From assembly GCA_019058515.1 (NCBI GenBank), contig JAHPYY010000164.1, forward strand, positions 1 to 64,000: a stretch of DNA of 64,000 nt. The letters run 5' to 3'. This document shows, piece after piece, positions 1-7,698 of the stretch. Source of the stretch: Promethearchaeota archaeon (GTDB lineage: Archaea > Asgardarchaeota > Lokiarchaeia > Sigynarchaeales > SOKP01). A program made the position numbers and the translations under genes. The notes under the pieces were generated by a model. The model was given only the letters and a program-made list of their open reading frames with translations. It was not told the DNA's origin and did no database searches. Position 1 is the first letter of the stretch. Each line of letters begins with the position of its first letter.

Positions 1-1
1 T

Positions 2-595
2 CCTAGGGCTAAATGTACTTTGTATGACCCAGGAATTAAGATTCTTTTAATTATGAATCAGTTGTCTTCAAATATTTTTAGCGGAGGCAAGATCTTTAAT
101 CAATTAATTAGCAATATTGATCTACTCCCCACTTTAATTGAAGTTGCTGGTGGGAAAACTCCAAAGGATATCGAAGGAAAGAGTTTTATTTCGTTGTTAA
201 AAAGCGAAACTAACGATTTTCGCGAAGAGATATTTACAGAGAAAACATATCATGAGAAATACGATCCAATTCGCGGAATAAGGACCGATAAATTCAAGTA
301 CATATTCAATTTTGAACCACTTAACACCTCTTATCAAATTCCTATTGATATCCTAAATGAATCATCTGGAAAATACGTAAAAGAGACTGCGGACTACAAT
401 ATTCCGAGACCTCAAGAAGAACTATACGACTTAGCAAAAGATCCTAAAGAAATGAATAATTTAATTGGTAACGATAACTACAATACCATCAAAACTGAGT
501 TAAAGGAACGATTGTTCGCTTTTCTTAAGAGAACAAACGATCCCATTTTATATGGAAGAATAAAACCACAAGATAGTGTTGAGTTTAAGTATTGA
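2..595 (+). CDS. sulfatase, C-terminal part (cut by window edge)
   Basis: This is the C-terminal third of a type I sulfatase, which hydrolyses sulfate esters. The reading frame is open to the window edge, so the true start and the catalytic Cys/Ser-x-Pro-x-Arg site lie outside. Visible family features are the segment KCTLYDPGIKI near the edge, then DLLPTLIEVAG, GKSFISLL, a GIRTDKFKYI strand and the C-terminal ELYDLAKDPKEMNNLI motif that closes most sulfatases. The N-terminal metal-binding half cannot be inspected, so a phosphodiesterase or phosphonate monoester hydrolase relative remains possible. It ends in TGA, and the next gene on this strand starts 313 bases later. Confidence 0.85.
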   Translation, partial: PRAKCTLYDPGIKILLIMNQLSSNIFSGGKIFNQLISNIDLLPTLIEVAGGKTPKDIEGKSFISLLKSETNDFREEIFTEKTYHEKYDPIRGIRTDKFKYIFNFEPLNTSYQIPIDILNESSGKYVKETADYNIPRPQEELYDLAKDPKEMNNLIGNDNYNTIKTELKERLFAFLKRTNDPILYGRIKPQDSVEFKY

Positions 596-640
596 TAAAC
601 ATGTCAATTATCAAGCCATAATCTCTAAAATTTTTCTCAT

Positions 641-775
641 TCAATCTGTTTTAATAATTTTATAATGAGTAATCCTTTCGTTAGGAGGTTTCTTCTCTTC
701 GATACCGGGATCGTGATGTTCTAGAACCTTAATATCTTGATCCTCGGAGTCTTGATTTTGTTCTTTTTCACTCAT
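641..775 (-). CDS. small charged hypothetical protein (44 aa)
   Basis: This short frame on the minus strand lies between the sulfatase and the first longin-GTPase. It starts with ATG, ends with TGA and encodes a very polar protein (start MSEKEQNQDSEDQD, end ITHYKIIKTD) with no membrane segment or Cys. I do not recognise it. The composition (Glu/Asp/Lys-rich, few hydrophobics) is like a genuine small soluble protein rather than random AT-rich sequence, but there is no strong Shine-Dalgarno. The rest of 596-908 is AT-rich and holds nothing else I can name. Confidence 0.35.
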   Translation of the reverse strand: MSEKEQNQDSEDQDIKVLEHHDPGIEEKKPPNERITHYKIIKTD

Positions 776-908
776 AAAATTTGCTAATTTTATTTATGCT
801 TAAATAACTAATAAAATATTGTAGAAGTATATTGTAGAAATTTCATAAATTCAATAAGAATCGTCAAATATTAAATTAACTATTAATTGGTGCGTTTATG
901 TATAAAAA

Positions 909-1805
909 ATGATATCAAAGATCCTAATAATAACGACAAGTGGTGTTTTGTGTTACAATAAAACGTTCATAGGCGAATTTGAGGTTGATTACGATTTGGT
1001 TAGCGGATTTCTCATGGCAATTAGCAACATTGCTGAAGAAATTGGTGGAGGAGAAATACGCTCACTTAACTTCAGAAACTTTAACTTCATTTACACTCGA
1101 GACGACCAGAATCTTTGCATGTATGTTATTGTTACTGATATCCACGACCCTGAAGATGTCGCTAGAGAAAAGCTAGATTTGTTGATGTCCGAGTTTTTCA
1201 ATCGATTTCATACGGATTTAATAAATTGGGATTGTGAAACGGAAAAGTTTAAAGTCTTCGACGAATTTGTAGAAGAACACCTATTTATTCCCCCAAAAAT
1301 TTTATTGGTTGGCGAAGATGGCGTTGGGAAAAGCACCATAATTAATTTATTTCCTGGAGAAACAATTTTACAATTGGACGACGATTTAAACGAAATCATT
1401 CAGAAACCAGTTCCATTAAGCAATTTTAAGAGAATTAAAGAGTGCGTTTTGAGGGAAATCGATATCAAGGAATTAATCGATAATTCAAAAATTTATAGAT
1501 TGCTTTTAGATTCGGTTGATATTATCTGCTTAGTTACGAATTCTGGAGCGAGTAATTTAGGAAGAACCAAGCGATTCTTCGAGCAGCTGAAAAACATAGT
1601 GAAAAAAGGAGACTTCTATATGATTGCAAATTTCCAAGATTTACAAAATACTTCGTACGAGCCGAAAAAAATCGAAGAAACATTCGGAATCCCTACCTAT
1701 GGTTTCTGTGCGATAAAGCGAGAAGCTAAAGAAAAGATTTACGATATAATAAACGAAATGATAAGAGTTTCTATAATAGAAAAAACCATTAAAAAACAAG
1801 AATAA
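909..1805 (+). CDS. longin-like domain + small GTPase-fold protein, copy 1
   Basis: Residues about 1-125 look like a longin/roadblock-type alpha-beta domain (start MISKILIITTSGVLCYNKTF), of the kind Asgard archaea often place before a small GTPase. Residues about 128-290 form a Ras/Arf-like P-loop domain: Walker A GEDGVGKST at 135-143, a G4-like NFQDL at 241-245 (NKxD with Lys replaced) and a G5-like CAI at 267-269. The DxxG (G3) motif is not recognisable; REIDI stands where it would be expected. Nucleotide binding is plausible and hydrolysis doubtful. It is the first gene of a co-directional run through a paralogue, a JAMM protease, E1 and E2, which suggests regulation of, or membrane targeting by, that conjugation system (inference). 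Confidence 0.75.
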   Translation: MISKILIITTSGVLCYNKTFIGEFEVDYDLVSGFLMAISNIAEEIGGGEIRSLNFRNFNFIYTRDDQNLCMYVIVTDIHDPEDVAREKLDLLMSEFFNRFHTDLINWDCETEKFKVFDEFVEEHLFIPPKILLVGEDGVGKSTIINLFPGETILQLDDDLNEIIQKPVPLSNFKRIKECVLREIDIKELIDNSKIYRLLLDSVDIICLVTNSGASNLGRTKRFFEQLKNIVKKGDFYMIANFQDLQNTSYEPKKIEETFGIPTYGFCAIKREAKEKIYDIINEMIRVSIIEKTIKKQE

Positions 1806-1872
1806 TAATTTTGTCATAAAGAGAAATAAGAATCCAAATAAAAAGCTCTTGAATGGTCCAAACTAACAAGTA

Positions 1873-2784
1873 ATGATTTCTGAAATTTATATTGTTTCGG
1901 ACGATGGAAGCTTGTGTTATACCAAGTCGTTTCTAGGATCCGAGAGAAGAAAGAACGACATTGTAAGTTTCCTGACCTCTATAATTCAACTCGGGAAAAA
2001 TGTAGGTTTGGGTGAAATTAGATCACTTAGGTTTGCTAATCTTAATGTCATTTATTCTTATGATGATTCCGATATGGTTTATATAATTACTACAGATATA
2101 GATGATTCCGAAGAAGATGTCAGAAGAAAGTTAGAATTGATTAAAAATGAGTTCATAAACTCTTATCAAGACCGTTTAAAACATTGGGATGTCAAGACAA
2201 AATCGTTTCAAGAATTTGATAAGTTCACGGAAAGTCATGTATTCATTCCTCCGAAGATTCTCCTTGTAGGAGAGTCCGGAGTAGGTAAAAAATCGATTAT
2301 GAATTTGTTTCCTGGTGAAACTATCGTAGAATTGGATAACGAGATGAACGAAATTATTCAAAAAACGATTTTGTTCCCTAACTTGGGGGGAATTACTGAG
2401 GTCATCATAAGAGAAGTAGATATACAAGATTTAGTCCGCTATTCTAAGGTGTACAAGAACTTAATAGATTCCGCAGACATTATTTGTGTTGTTACCAATT
2501 CGGGGGCAGTAAATTTAAGCAGAACTAAACAACTATTCGACAATTTAAGAAGTAAAACAAATAAAGCAGATTTTTACATAATTGCTAACTTTCAAGATTT
2601 AGTAAACACATCCTACGAGCCAGAGGTAATAAGTCAAAATTTTGGCGTTTCCACATTTGGATTTTCCGCTATACGAGCGGATGCGAAAGTAAATATTTAT
2701 AATATTCTCAACACCATTTTAAAATTTTCGATTGTCGAAAAGATTGGAATTAAACGCAATCAATTTGTAAATATATTTAAATGA
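1873..2784 (+). CDS. longin-like domain + small GTPase-fold protein, copy 2
   Basis: This is a tandem paralogue of the preceding gene, 67 bases downstream, with the same two-domain plan over 303 residues. Colinear segments include FIPPKILLVGE, NLFPGET, VTNSG and ANFQDL(Q/V)NTSYEP, so the pair arose by duplication. The P-loop reads GESGVGKKS (133-141): an extra Lys replaces the usual Ser/Thr after the catalytic Lys and the next residue is Ser. The G4-like motif is NFQDL (239-243), G5 is SAI (265-267), and no DxxG is visible. The C-terminus adds a short basic/hydrophobic tail. It precedes the JAMM protease gene by 21 bases, so co-transcription is likely. The two copies could form a heterodimer, as longin and Rag-type GTPases do, but this is inference. 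Confidence 0.75.
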   Translation: MISEIYIVSDDGSLCYTKSFLGSERRKNDIVSFLTSIIQLGKNVGLGEIRSLRFANLNVIYSYDDSDMVYIITTDIDDSEEDVRRKLELIKNEFINSYQDRLKHWDVKTKSFQEFDKFTESHVFIPPKILLVGESGVGKKSIMNLFPGETIVELDNEMNEIIQKTILFPNLGGITEVIIREVDIQDLVRYSKVYKNLIDSADIICVVTNSGAVNLSRTKQLFDNLRSKTNKADFYIIANFQDLVNTSYEPEVISQNFGVSTFGFSAIRADAKVNIYNILNTILKFSIVEKIGIKRNQFVNIFK

Positions 2785-2805
2785 TTAGTAAAAGGATAAA
2801 AAACT

Positions 2806-3291
2806 ATGGAAATAAAAGAAGACTTCGTATTTCCTGTGTATATTCTACAAAACACACTAGAAAAAATTATTAACTTAGCTAAAAGCTTTAAAAACGAGAT
2901 TTTCGGATACCTAATTGGTCACATATTAGAATGGAACGATTTCACTTATGTATTAATTGAGGATATTCTTTTCGTTTTAGGGGCTGTTCATAGCGATAAA
3001 TATGCCACTTCTCAGATTGAAGGTACGGCAGGGATATACGAGAAAAAGTTCCAAAGATTGAAAAAAAGGAAGAAAGATCAGAACTTGCGAATAGTAGGTT
3101 GGTGGCACTCACACCCGGGATTTAGTTGTTTTCTCTCAGATACTGATTTAAAAACGCAAGAATATTTTTTCCCTGAATCGTATCAAGTTGCGTTAGTTGT
3201 AGATCCAGTGAAGAATGAACTCGAGTTTTTTACTTTGGATAACGAATATGAAAAAGGCTACAAACCGATAAGTTATGCAATTTTTACTTGA
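2806..3291 (+). CDS. JAB/JAMM-family metalloprotease (Rpn11-like deubiquitinase)
   Basis: This 161-residue protein is a stand-alone JAMM isopeptidase domain. The complete zinc site is visible: Glu31 in the EIFGYLIG strand, then H101-S-H103-P-G, seven residues after His103, Ser111 and Asp114 (H-x-H-x7-S-x2-D). In the family these residues bind zinc and activate water to cut after the C-terminal Gly-Gly of ubiquitin-like proteins. The nearby modifier gene ends GG-Phe-Ile, so this enzyme could mature the precursor, remove it from targets, or both. It overlaps the E1-like gene by four bases (TTGA), which suggests translational coupling. It has no extra domains, unlike proteasomal Rpn11. Confidence 0.9.
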   Translation: MEIKEDFVFPVYILQNTLEKIINLAKSFKNEIFGYLIGHILEWNDFTYVLIEDILFVLGAVHSDKYATSQIEGTAGIYEKKFQRLKKRKKDQNLRIVGWWHSHPGFSCFLSDTDLKTQEYFFPESYQVALVVDPVKNELEFFTLDNEYEKGYKPISYAIFT

Positions 3292-4202
3292 ATAAATATA
3301 CCTTCGCTTTAAAAGCAATGCAGGAAAAAGAAAAAGACACTGAAGGCATCGATGTTTACAAGGCAGAATCTATAGATTCAGATATGTTTGATCGCCAAAA
3401 ACGGATTACAGGGTGGGATCAGCAAAAAATCCGAGACGCTACCATTATGATTATTGGAGTTGGAGCGACAGGTAATGAAGTGGTTAAAAATCTCGTGTTA
3501 ACGGGGATCGGAAAATTAATTTTAATTGATTACGATTTCATTAATATATCAAATTTAAATCGTTGTGTTTTGTTTAACAGCGAGAGTGCCCACAAAAAAG
3601 ATTATAAGGTAGATGTAGTAAAAAGTGCATGTGAAAAATTAAATCCAGACACGGAAATAGTGGGTATAAAGAAGGATCTAAAAGACATTGATAAATCTCT
3701 TTTTAGTAAATGTGATGTAGTATGTTCTTGTCTTGATAATGTCGAGGCGAGAGTGGAAGCGAACAATTACTCGTATTATTATGGGACTCCCTTCATTGAT
3801 TCAGGAATAGACGAGTTTTTTGGAAGTGTTCAAGCAGTCTATTCAGGTGAAACTAATTCGGCGTGTTTACAATGCAACATCTCGGAAGCAGACTTAGATC
3901 TAATGTGGAAAAAGTTTTCATGCACAGGTCAAGAAATTGAAAGTGAAAACGGAGAAACCCTTGCTAAAATTGCAACCATCATAACAACGACTTCTATCAT
4001 TGGTGGTCTCCAATCTCAACAAGTATTGAAATTTGTGTTAGGATTAGATTACTTTAAAGAATATGGAAAATGGAGCCCGAACATAGGGAAACCCTTAATA
4101 GGTAAGCAGTTAAATTATAATGGAATATTAAACAAATTCGATATTTTTGAGAAAGTCAAGAATGACGATTGTTGGACTTGCTCATACAAAAAGAAAGAAT
4201 AG
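3288..4202 (+). CDS. E1-like ubiquitin-activating enzyme (ThiF/MoeB/UBA family)
   Basis: This is a 304-residue E1-like adenylation domain. The ATP loop GVGATG is at 57-62, the acidic DYD at 81-83, and the Asn/Arg motif SNLNR ends at Arg92. Two CxxC pairs (C193/C196 and C295/C298) form the structural zinc site. Cys212 in KFSCTGQE is a good candidate for the thioester cysteine. By family role it adenylates the C-terminal glycine of the ubiquitin-like protein and passes it to the E2. A TTG start inside the JAMM stop gives a TTGA overlap; an ATG at 3318 is the alternative but would lose the coupling. It ends with TAG. It is shorter than eukaryotic UBA1 and resembles the single-domain archaeal E1s. 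Confidence 0.9.
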   Translation: MNKYTFALKAMQEKEKDTEGIDVYKAESIDSDMFDRQKRITGWDQQKIRDATIMIIGVGATGNEVVKNLVLTGIGKLILIDYDFINISNLNRCVLFNSESAHKKDYKVDVVKSACEKLNPDTEIVGIKKDLKDIDKSLFSKCDVVCSCLDNVEARVEANNYSYYYGTPFIDSGIDEFFGSVQAVYSGETNSACLQCNISEADLDLMWKKFSCTGQEIESENGETLAKIATIITTTSIIGGLQSQQVLKFVLGLDYFKEYGKWSPNIGKPLIGKQLNYNGILNKFDIFEKVKNDDCWTCSYKKKE

Positions 4203-4320
4203 GCATTAAGCAATCAAAATTGAATTAAGAATCGAATTTAATTAAATAAAAAATAAATAATAATAAAATCATTACAAAAAATTTGATATCTAATAAATAT
4301 ATTGGAAAGGTTTTGAAATA

Positions 4321-4884
4321 ATGCCAGAATTACCGTTTGAAATATGGAAAGATCGCGTAGAGAATGAATTAAAAGCAATTAAGAAACTAAATGTCTTAGA
4401 AGAGAATTCTCTTATCAGGGCGAATACGAGTGTAGAATTTACCATCAAGATAAACGAGGTTGGTATCGTAAAAAAAGACGGTGAATTTTTACCTAAGAAT
4501 TCTCATCGAATTTACCTCAAAATTAATCGTTCTTTTCCCTATCCAGGAGGAATAGATTTCTCGTGGCTTTCAACAATATTTCACCCAAACATCCATCCTA
4601 TAGGAATTTCCAGCACATCTCCAGGTACAGGATACATTTGTTTAAACGTTCTGAAGAAATGGTCCCGTCTTTCTGACTTAGAAACTACCGTAAAAGCCTT
4701 AGGCCTCTTAGTGAAAAATCCTAATCCCGACGATCCGTTAAATTACCCGATCTGTTTAGAAGCGGCAGAGTTCTTTAAAAATAGAAGCATGGAGGATTTC
4801 TTAAAAGAACTCAATCAAAAAGGGATTGTCGAAGAAAAGGAAGAAAAAGAGCGCGACGATGAGATCATTATCATCGACGATTAG
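4321..4884 (+). CDS. E2-like ubiquitin-conjugating enzyme (UBC fold)
   Basis: This 187-residue protein has the classic UBC-domain order: N-terminal helix, a PYPGG turn (about 73-77), the HPN motif at 88-90, and catalytic Cys107 in GYICLNVLKKWS. The NPNPDDPLNYP segment (133-143) and LEAAEFF helix follow. Cys107 should accept the modifier from the E1-like enzyme as a thioester. The tail (after about 170) is a run of acidic and charged residues ending IIIIDD, absent from minimal E2s and possibly a docking tail. The gene lies 118 bases after the E1 stop and converges on the modifier gene, whose stop is only 22 bases away. No RING-type E3 is seen beside it. Confidence 0.92.
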   Translation: MPELPFEIWKDRVENELKAIKKLNVLEENSLIRANTSVEFTIKINEVGIVKKDGEFLPKNSHRIYLKINRSFPYPGGIDFSWLSTIFHPNIHPIGISSTSPGTGYICLNVLKKWSRLSDLETTVKALGLLVKNPNPDDPLNYPICLEAAEFFKNRSMEDFLKELNQKGIVEEKEEKERDDEIIIIDD

Positions 4885-4906
4885 AAACTTAGATTAACCG
4901 GTTTTA

Positions 4907-5167
4907 TTAGATAAATCCCCCAATAACCTTTGCCCAAAGTATTAATTTATCGTTCTCTTTTAAGCCATATTTGTGAATGGCGTCAGCAACGGTTATTTTA
5001 CTGGGTAATTCGTGGTCCTTAAGCACTAAGGAGTATGATCTTTGCTCAGCGCTAATTATTCCCATGTGTTTTACGATAATATCGACAATCCTTTCAATTT
5101 GATGATGGTTTTTCACATCTAACTTAATTAATTTGCCTGTTCTTGAATCTTCGACTGATAATCTCAT
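4907..5167 (-). CDS. ubiquitin-like modifier protein with Gly-Gly-Phe-Ile tail
   Basis: This 86-residue protein shows a beta-grasp (ubiquitin-like) pattern: an N-terminal beta hairpin (RLSVEDSRTGKLIKLDV), a helix (QIERIVDIIVKHMG), then strands through YSLVLKDHELP and a last strand KLILWAKVIGG. Gly83-Gly84 is followed by Phe-Ile, so it would need trimming to expose the Gly-Gly used by the E1. The JAMM protease is the obvious candidate. It is convergent with the E2 gene, with its own promoter region to the right and a possible Shine-Dalgarno (GGAGGGTCA) before the ATG. YukD-like ubiquitin-fold proteins are the nearest alternative, but the Gly-Gly end and location favour a conjugated modifier. 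Confidence 0.85.
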   Translation of the reverse strand: MRLSVEDSRTGKLIKLDVKNHHQIERIVDIIVKHMGIISAEQRSYSLVLKDHELPSKITVADAIHKYGLKENDKLILWAKVIGGFI

Positions 5168-5543
5168 TATTTATTGACCCTCCATTTTTTATTACTTTAA
5201 TTTAAATATTGGTTATTTATTATTATATTCTTTTCGTTTATTTGCGAATTTTACTTATCAAAATCTAAATAGTGTCGAAATCTCATGTGATAAAAGATAC
5301 CAGCTCTCAACAAATTCCTTTAATTCTAAATTTTCTTCATTTGAATAACTTTAGAAATTTGCTCCTCTTTTTCCGATGTGTCTTCTTTTTGGAATGGATT
5401 AAATATATAATCTCAATCTCTTAATATTTGCAGATGAAATATTAGTATTAAATAGATATAAAAGAATTATGTTTAATTACAGAAATTGTATTAAGAGCAA
5501 TTAATTGTTAATCCAAGTTTAAGTAAAAAACGGATTCATTTTT
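5168..5543. other. intergenic region between modifier and URO-D genes
   Basis: This AT-rich stretch of 376 bases holds the leader of the ubiquitin-like gene at its left end, including the purine-rich GGAGGG just before that gene. A short minus-strand frame (around 5330-5415) has coding-like residues (FNPFQKEDTSEKEEQ) but no usable start codon, so I do not call it. Nothing else is recognisable. Confidence 0.5.
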
Positions 5544-6617
5544 TCAATATTTACCATAATACTTTGATGCTTTTACGAAATATTCTACATTTTTGTAAGG
5601 CATACCCTCATAAATTACGGTACTTGGCCCAATTATAAAATGTCGATTTTCTTTTAACGCGTCCATCAACTCTTTCACATGACTAAAAATGTCTTCTTTG
5701 GAGCCAAAAGGTAATACTTGCGATACATCACCAAATCCAATTACAACAAAATCAGGATGTTCCTTATTTACATTGAATGGGTCCGCTCCTCCTTCCCATC
5801 CTTGTACACCCATAAAGCCAAGTTTCTTCAGAATTGGTATCATCTCAGTTACATCTCCGTCCGAATGTAGTGTTATTTTCATTCCAGCATCTTTAATTAT
5901 AGAACATATTTCCTTATAATAATTCCCGATGTTTTTTTCCCACCTTTCAGGAGATATCATGGAGCGACCTTTGAAAGCAATATCATCGTTTATATTTAAG
6001 ACACCCGCAAGATTTCCCGTGGCCTCAATAATCGATTCAACCTGTATACGCGTTAATTTCGCAAAATACTTAATTAATTCTTGGTATAATTTAGTATTCT
6101 TTCGATAATGATAAGAAAAATTTTCAAATCCCATAGATTGCCATAAGGTATCGAAAATACCTCCTATCTGAATAACTGGATATATATATGGTGATATCTT
6201 ATCGTATTGGTTTATTACTTTTTTAATTTGAGCAGATTCATCAACTTTACGTAAAGATTCTCTTACTTTATCAAAATTCTCGAAGGAAAAAAACAAGCCC
6301 TTTTCATAATACCCTCCTAATTTTGGAGGTTGACCGTTCCATGCTACATATACATTCTCTCCCCTTTCATCTTTTACTTTAACCGCTCTAACTTTAAATC
6401 CTTGCGGAACTATTCCGAACACTGATTCAAATCCCATTGCATATGCATCTGTAAATCTAGACCATTTGGATTTGAAGGGAACTCTGATATTCTCAAATTT
6501 GTGTTTATGTAACTCTGCAAACCCAGGACGAATATATTGAACAAAAGTCGGCACTCGGTCCAATTTATTCCTTTTATTATCGTCTAAAACTGCTAAATAT
6601 CGCTCCTTCGCGTTCAT
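5544..6617 (-). CDS. URO-D-superfamily protein (uroporphyrinogen decarboxylase / corrinoid methyltransferase-like)
   Basis: This 357-residue protein has the URO-D TIM-barrel pattern: an N-terminal MNAKERYLAVLDDNK helix, a PTFVQYIRPGF strand, and a C-terminal VIGFGDVSQVLPFGS and HFIIGPSTVIYEGMP. At the position where MtaA/MtbA-type methylcobamide methyltransferases carry zinc-binding His-x-Cys, this protein has His251-Ser-Asp, so the classical zinc ligand set appears incomplete. It is therefore not safely called a methyl-CoM-type methyltransferase; heme synthesis is also unlikely given the family's wide use in archaeal methyl-transfer reactions. It stands alone, with the toroid/UvrA operon upstream on the same strand. 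Its substrate is unknown. Confidence 0.75.
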   Translation of the reverse strand: MNAKERYLAVLDDNKRNKLDRVPTFVQYIRPGFAELHKHKFENIRVPFKSKWSRFTDAYAMGFESVFGIVPQGFKVRAVKVKDERGENVYVAWNGQPPKLGGYYEKGLFFSFENFDKVRESLRKVDESAQIKKVINQYDKISPYIYPVIQIGGIFDTLWQSMGFENFSYHYRKNTKLYQELIKYFAKLTRIQVESIIEATGNLAGVLNINDDIAFKGRSMISPERWEKNIGNYYKEICSIIKDAGMKITLHSDGDVTEMIPILKKLGFMGVQGWEGGADPFNVNKEHPDFVVIGFGDVSQVLPFGSKEDIFSHVKELMDALKENRHFIIGPSTVIYEGMPYKNVEYFVKASKYYGKY

Positions 6618-6672
6618 AAGTTCAATATTTTTCCAAAATTTTTAAAGTATCAATGTTAAATTCTTACGATTT

Positions 6673-7698
6673 TTAGACTCTCTTTTGTTTCTTAGGATAT
6701 GCAGCAAAAGGAGTTCGAGGTTCCCAAGAGATCCAATCTCTGCTATCATCAAGATTAGCTAAAGATTTTAAAATATCGTAAGTTAACCATTTAGATGCCT
6801 TAGGATGTTGCTTACATTCCCATAACCCGTATTTTCCTTGATTAACCGTTAAGAAGTTTATTATCTCTACGATTCTCTCGTCGTTGGTAGTTGCACCAAT
6901 TTTAACGCATATATTAAGTACATGCGCCGCATCTAATCTTGGGTAGTAGGTGAACCAACCTTTAGATTCTTCAGCACCGATAATTCGAGCCACATTAAAA
7001 CCTAAGTAGGTTAATTCCTTAGTTTCGCAACCAAGAATTAAGTCTAAAGCGCGCTTTGCTTCGGCGGAATCTGTATATTTTGGGTGATTCGCTAAACAAT
7101 TTAAAACTGCCATTGTATTAGAGCGACAACCCCATCTCGAATGGGCAATCCTTCTGTAACCTCCAACTCCCACATAAGTGCCTGAAGCAAGCCCACTGGG
7201 CCACGCTCCGTCATCAAGCTTCTGTTTTAATAACCATTTGAAAGCCTTAAAAACTCGTGAATCGTCCCAACATTTAACAGAAATAATTCCTTCTAGCGGT
7301 ACAGCTGTCTGTAGAGGTTGAAGATCGTATATATCACTAACTTCTTTCCTTCCTCTAATTGGTAAGGGCCAAGATCCATCGTCTTCTTGTTTGGAAAAAA
7401 TGAATTCTACCGCCCTTTTGATAAATTCAGATTCATTATCGTATCCAAAATAACTCAATTTAACTAGTGCTTGGGAAGTCGATTGAATATTTCCCCCAGG
7501 TGCAGTACTACCTACACTATTAGGACTCCAAGAACCGTTTTTGTTTTGTTGTTTCTTTAGACCAAGAAAAAGGGGATCTTCTTCTCTAAATTCCGATAGT
7601 TCCTGCACTTCTTGGTGATCCTCTGGCAGTTTTAATAAATTTTTCAAGACTAGGTATCTTAAAATGGCAGAAGGATCGGATAATAATAATGGAATCAT
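6673..7698 (-). CDS. alpha/alpha-toroid protein with squalene-cyclase/prenyltransferase-like repeats
   Basis: This 341-residue protein consists of helical repeats containing GSW or GAW turns, such as QQNKNGSWSPN, SKQEDDGSWPLP, KLDDGAWPSG and NQGKYGLW. They resemble the QW repeats of squalene-hopene cyclases and the prenyltransferase barrel. The catalytic DxDD motif of cyclases is not seen, so a cyclase activity is not supported; many archaeal proteins of this type are uncharacterised. Its ATG overlaps the TGA of the upstream UvrA-like gene (ATGA), so the two are translationally coupled and probably act together. No signal peptide or membrane helix is visible, so it is presumably cytoplasmic. 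Confidence 0.75.
   Translation of the reverse strand: MIPLLLSDPSAILRYLVLKNLLKLPEDHQEVQELSEFREEDPLFLGLKKQQNKNGSWSPNSVGSTAPGGNIQSTSQALVKLSYFGYDNESEFIKRAVEFIFSKQEDDGSWPLPIRGRKEVSDIYDLQPLQTAVPLEGIISVKCWDDSRVFKAFKWLLKQKLDDGAWPSGLASGTYVGVGGYRRIAHSRWGCRSNTMAVLNCLANHPKYTDSAEAKRALDLILGCETKELTYLGFNVARIIGAEESKGWFTYYPRLDAAHVLNICVKIGATTNDERIVEIINFLTVNQGKYGLWECKQHPKASKWLTYDILKSLANLDDSRDWISWEPRTPFAAYPKKQKRV

Noticed and set aside
5330..5415. Minus-strand frame with residues FNPFQKEDTSEKEEQISKV before the ubiquitin-like gene's neighbour
   Set aside because: Coding-like composition but no ATG/GTG/TTG start and preceded by a stop; too short to call.
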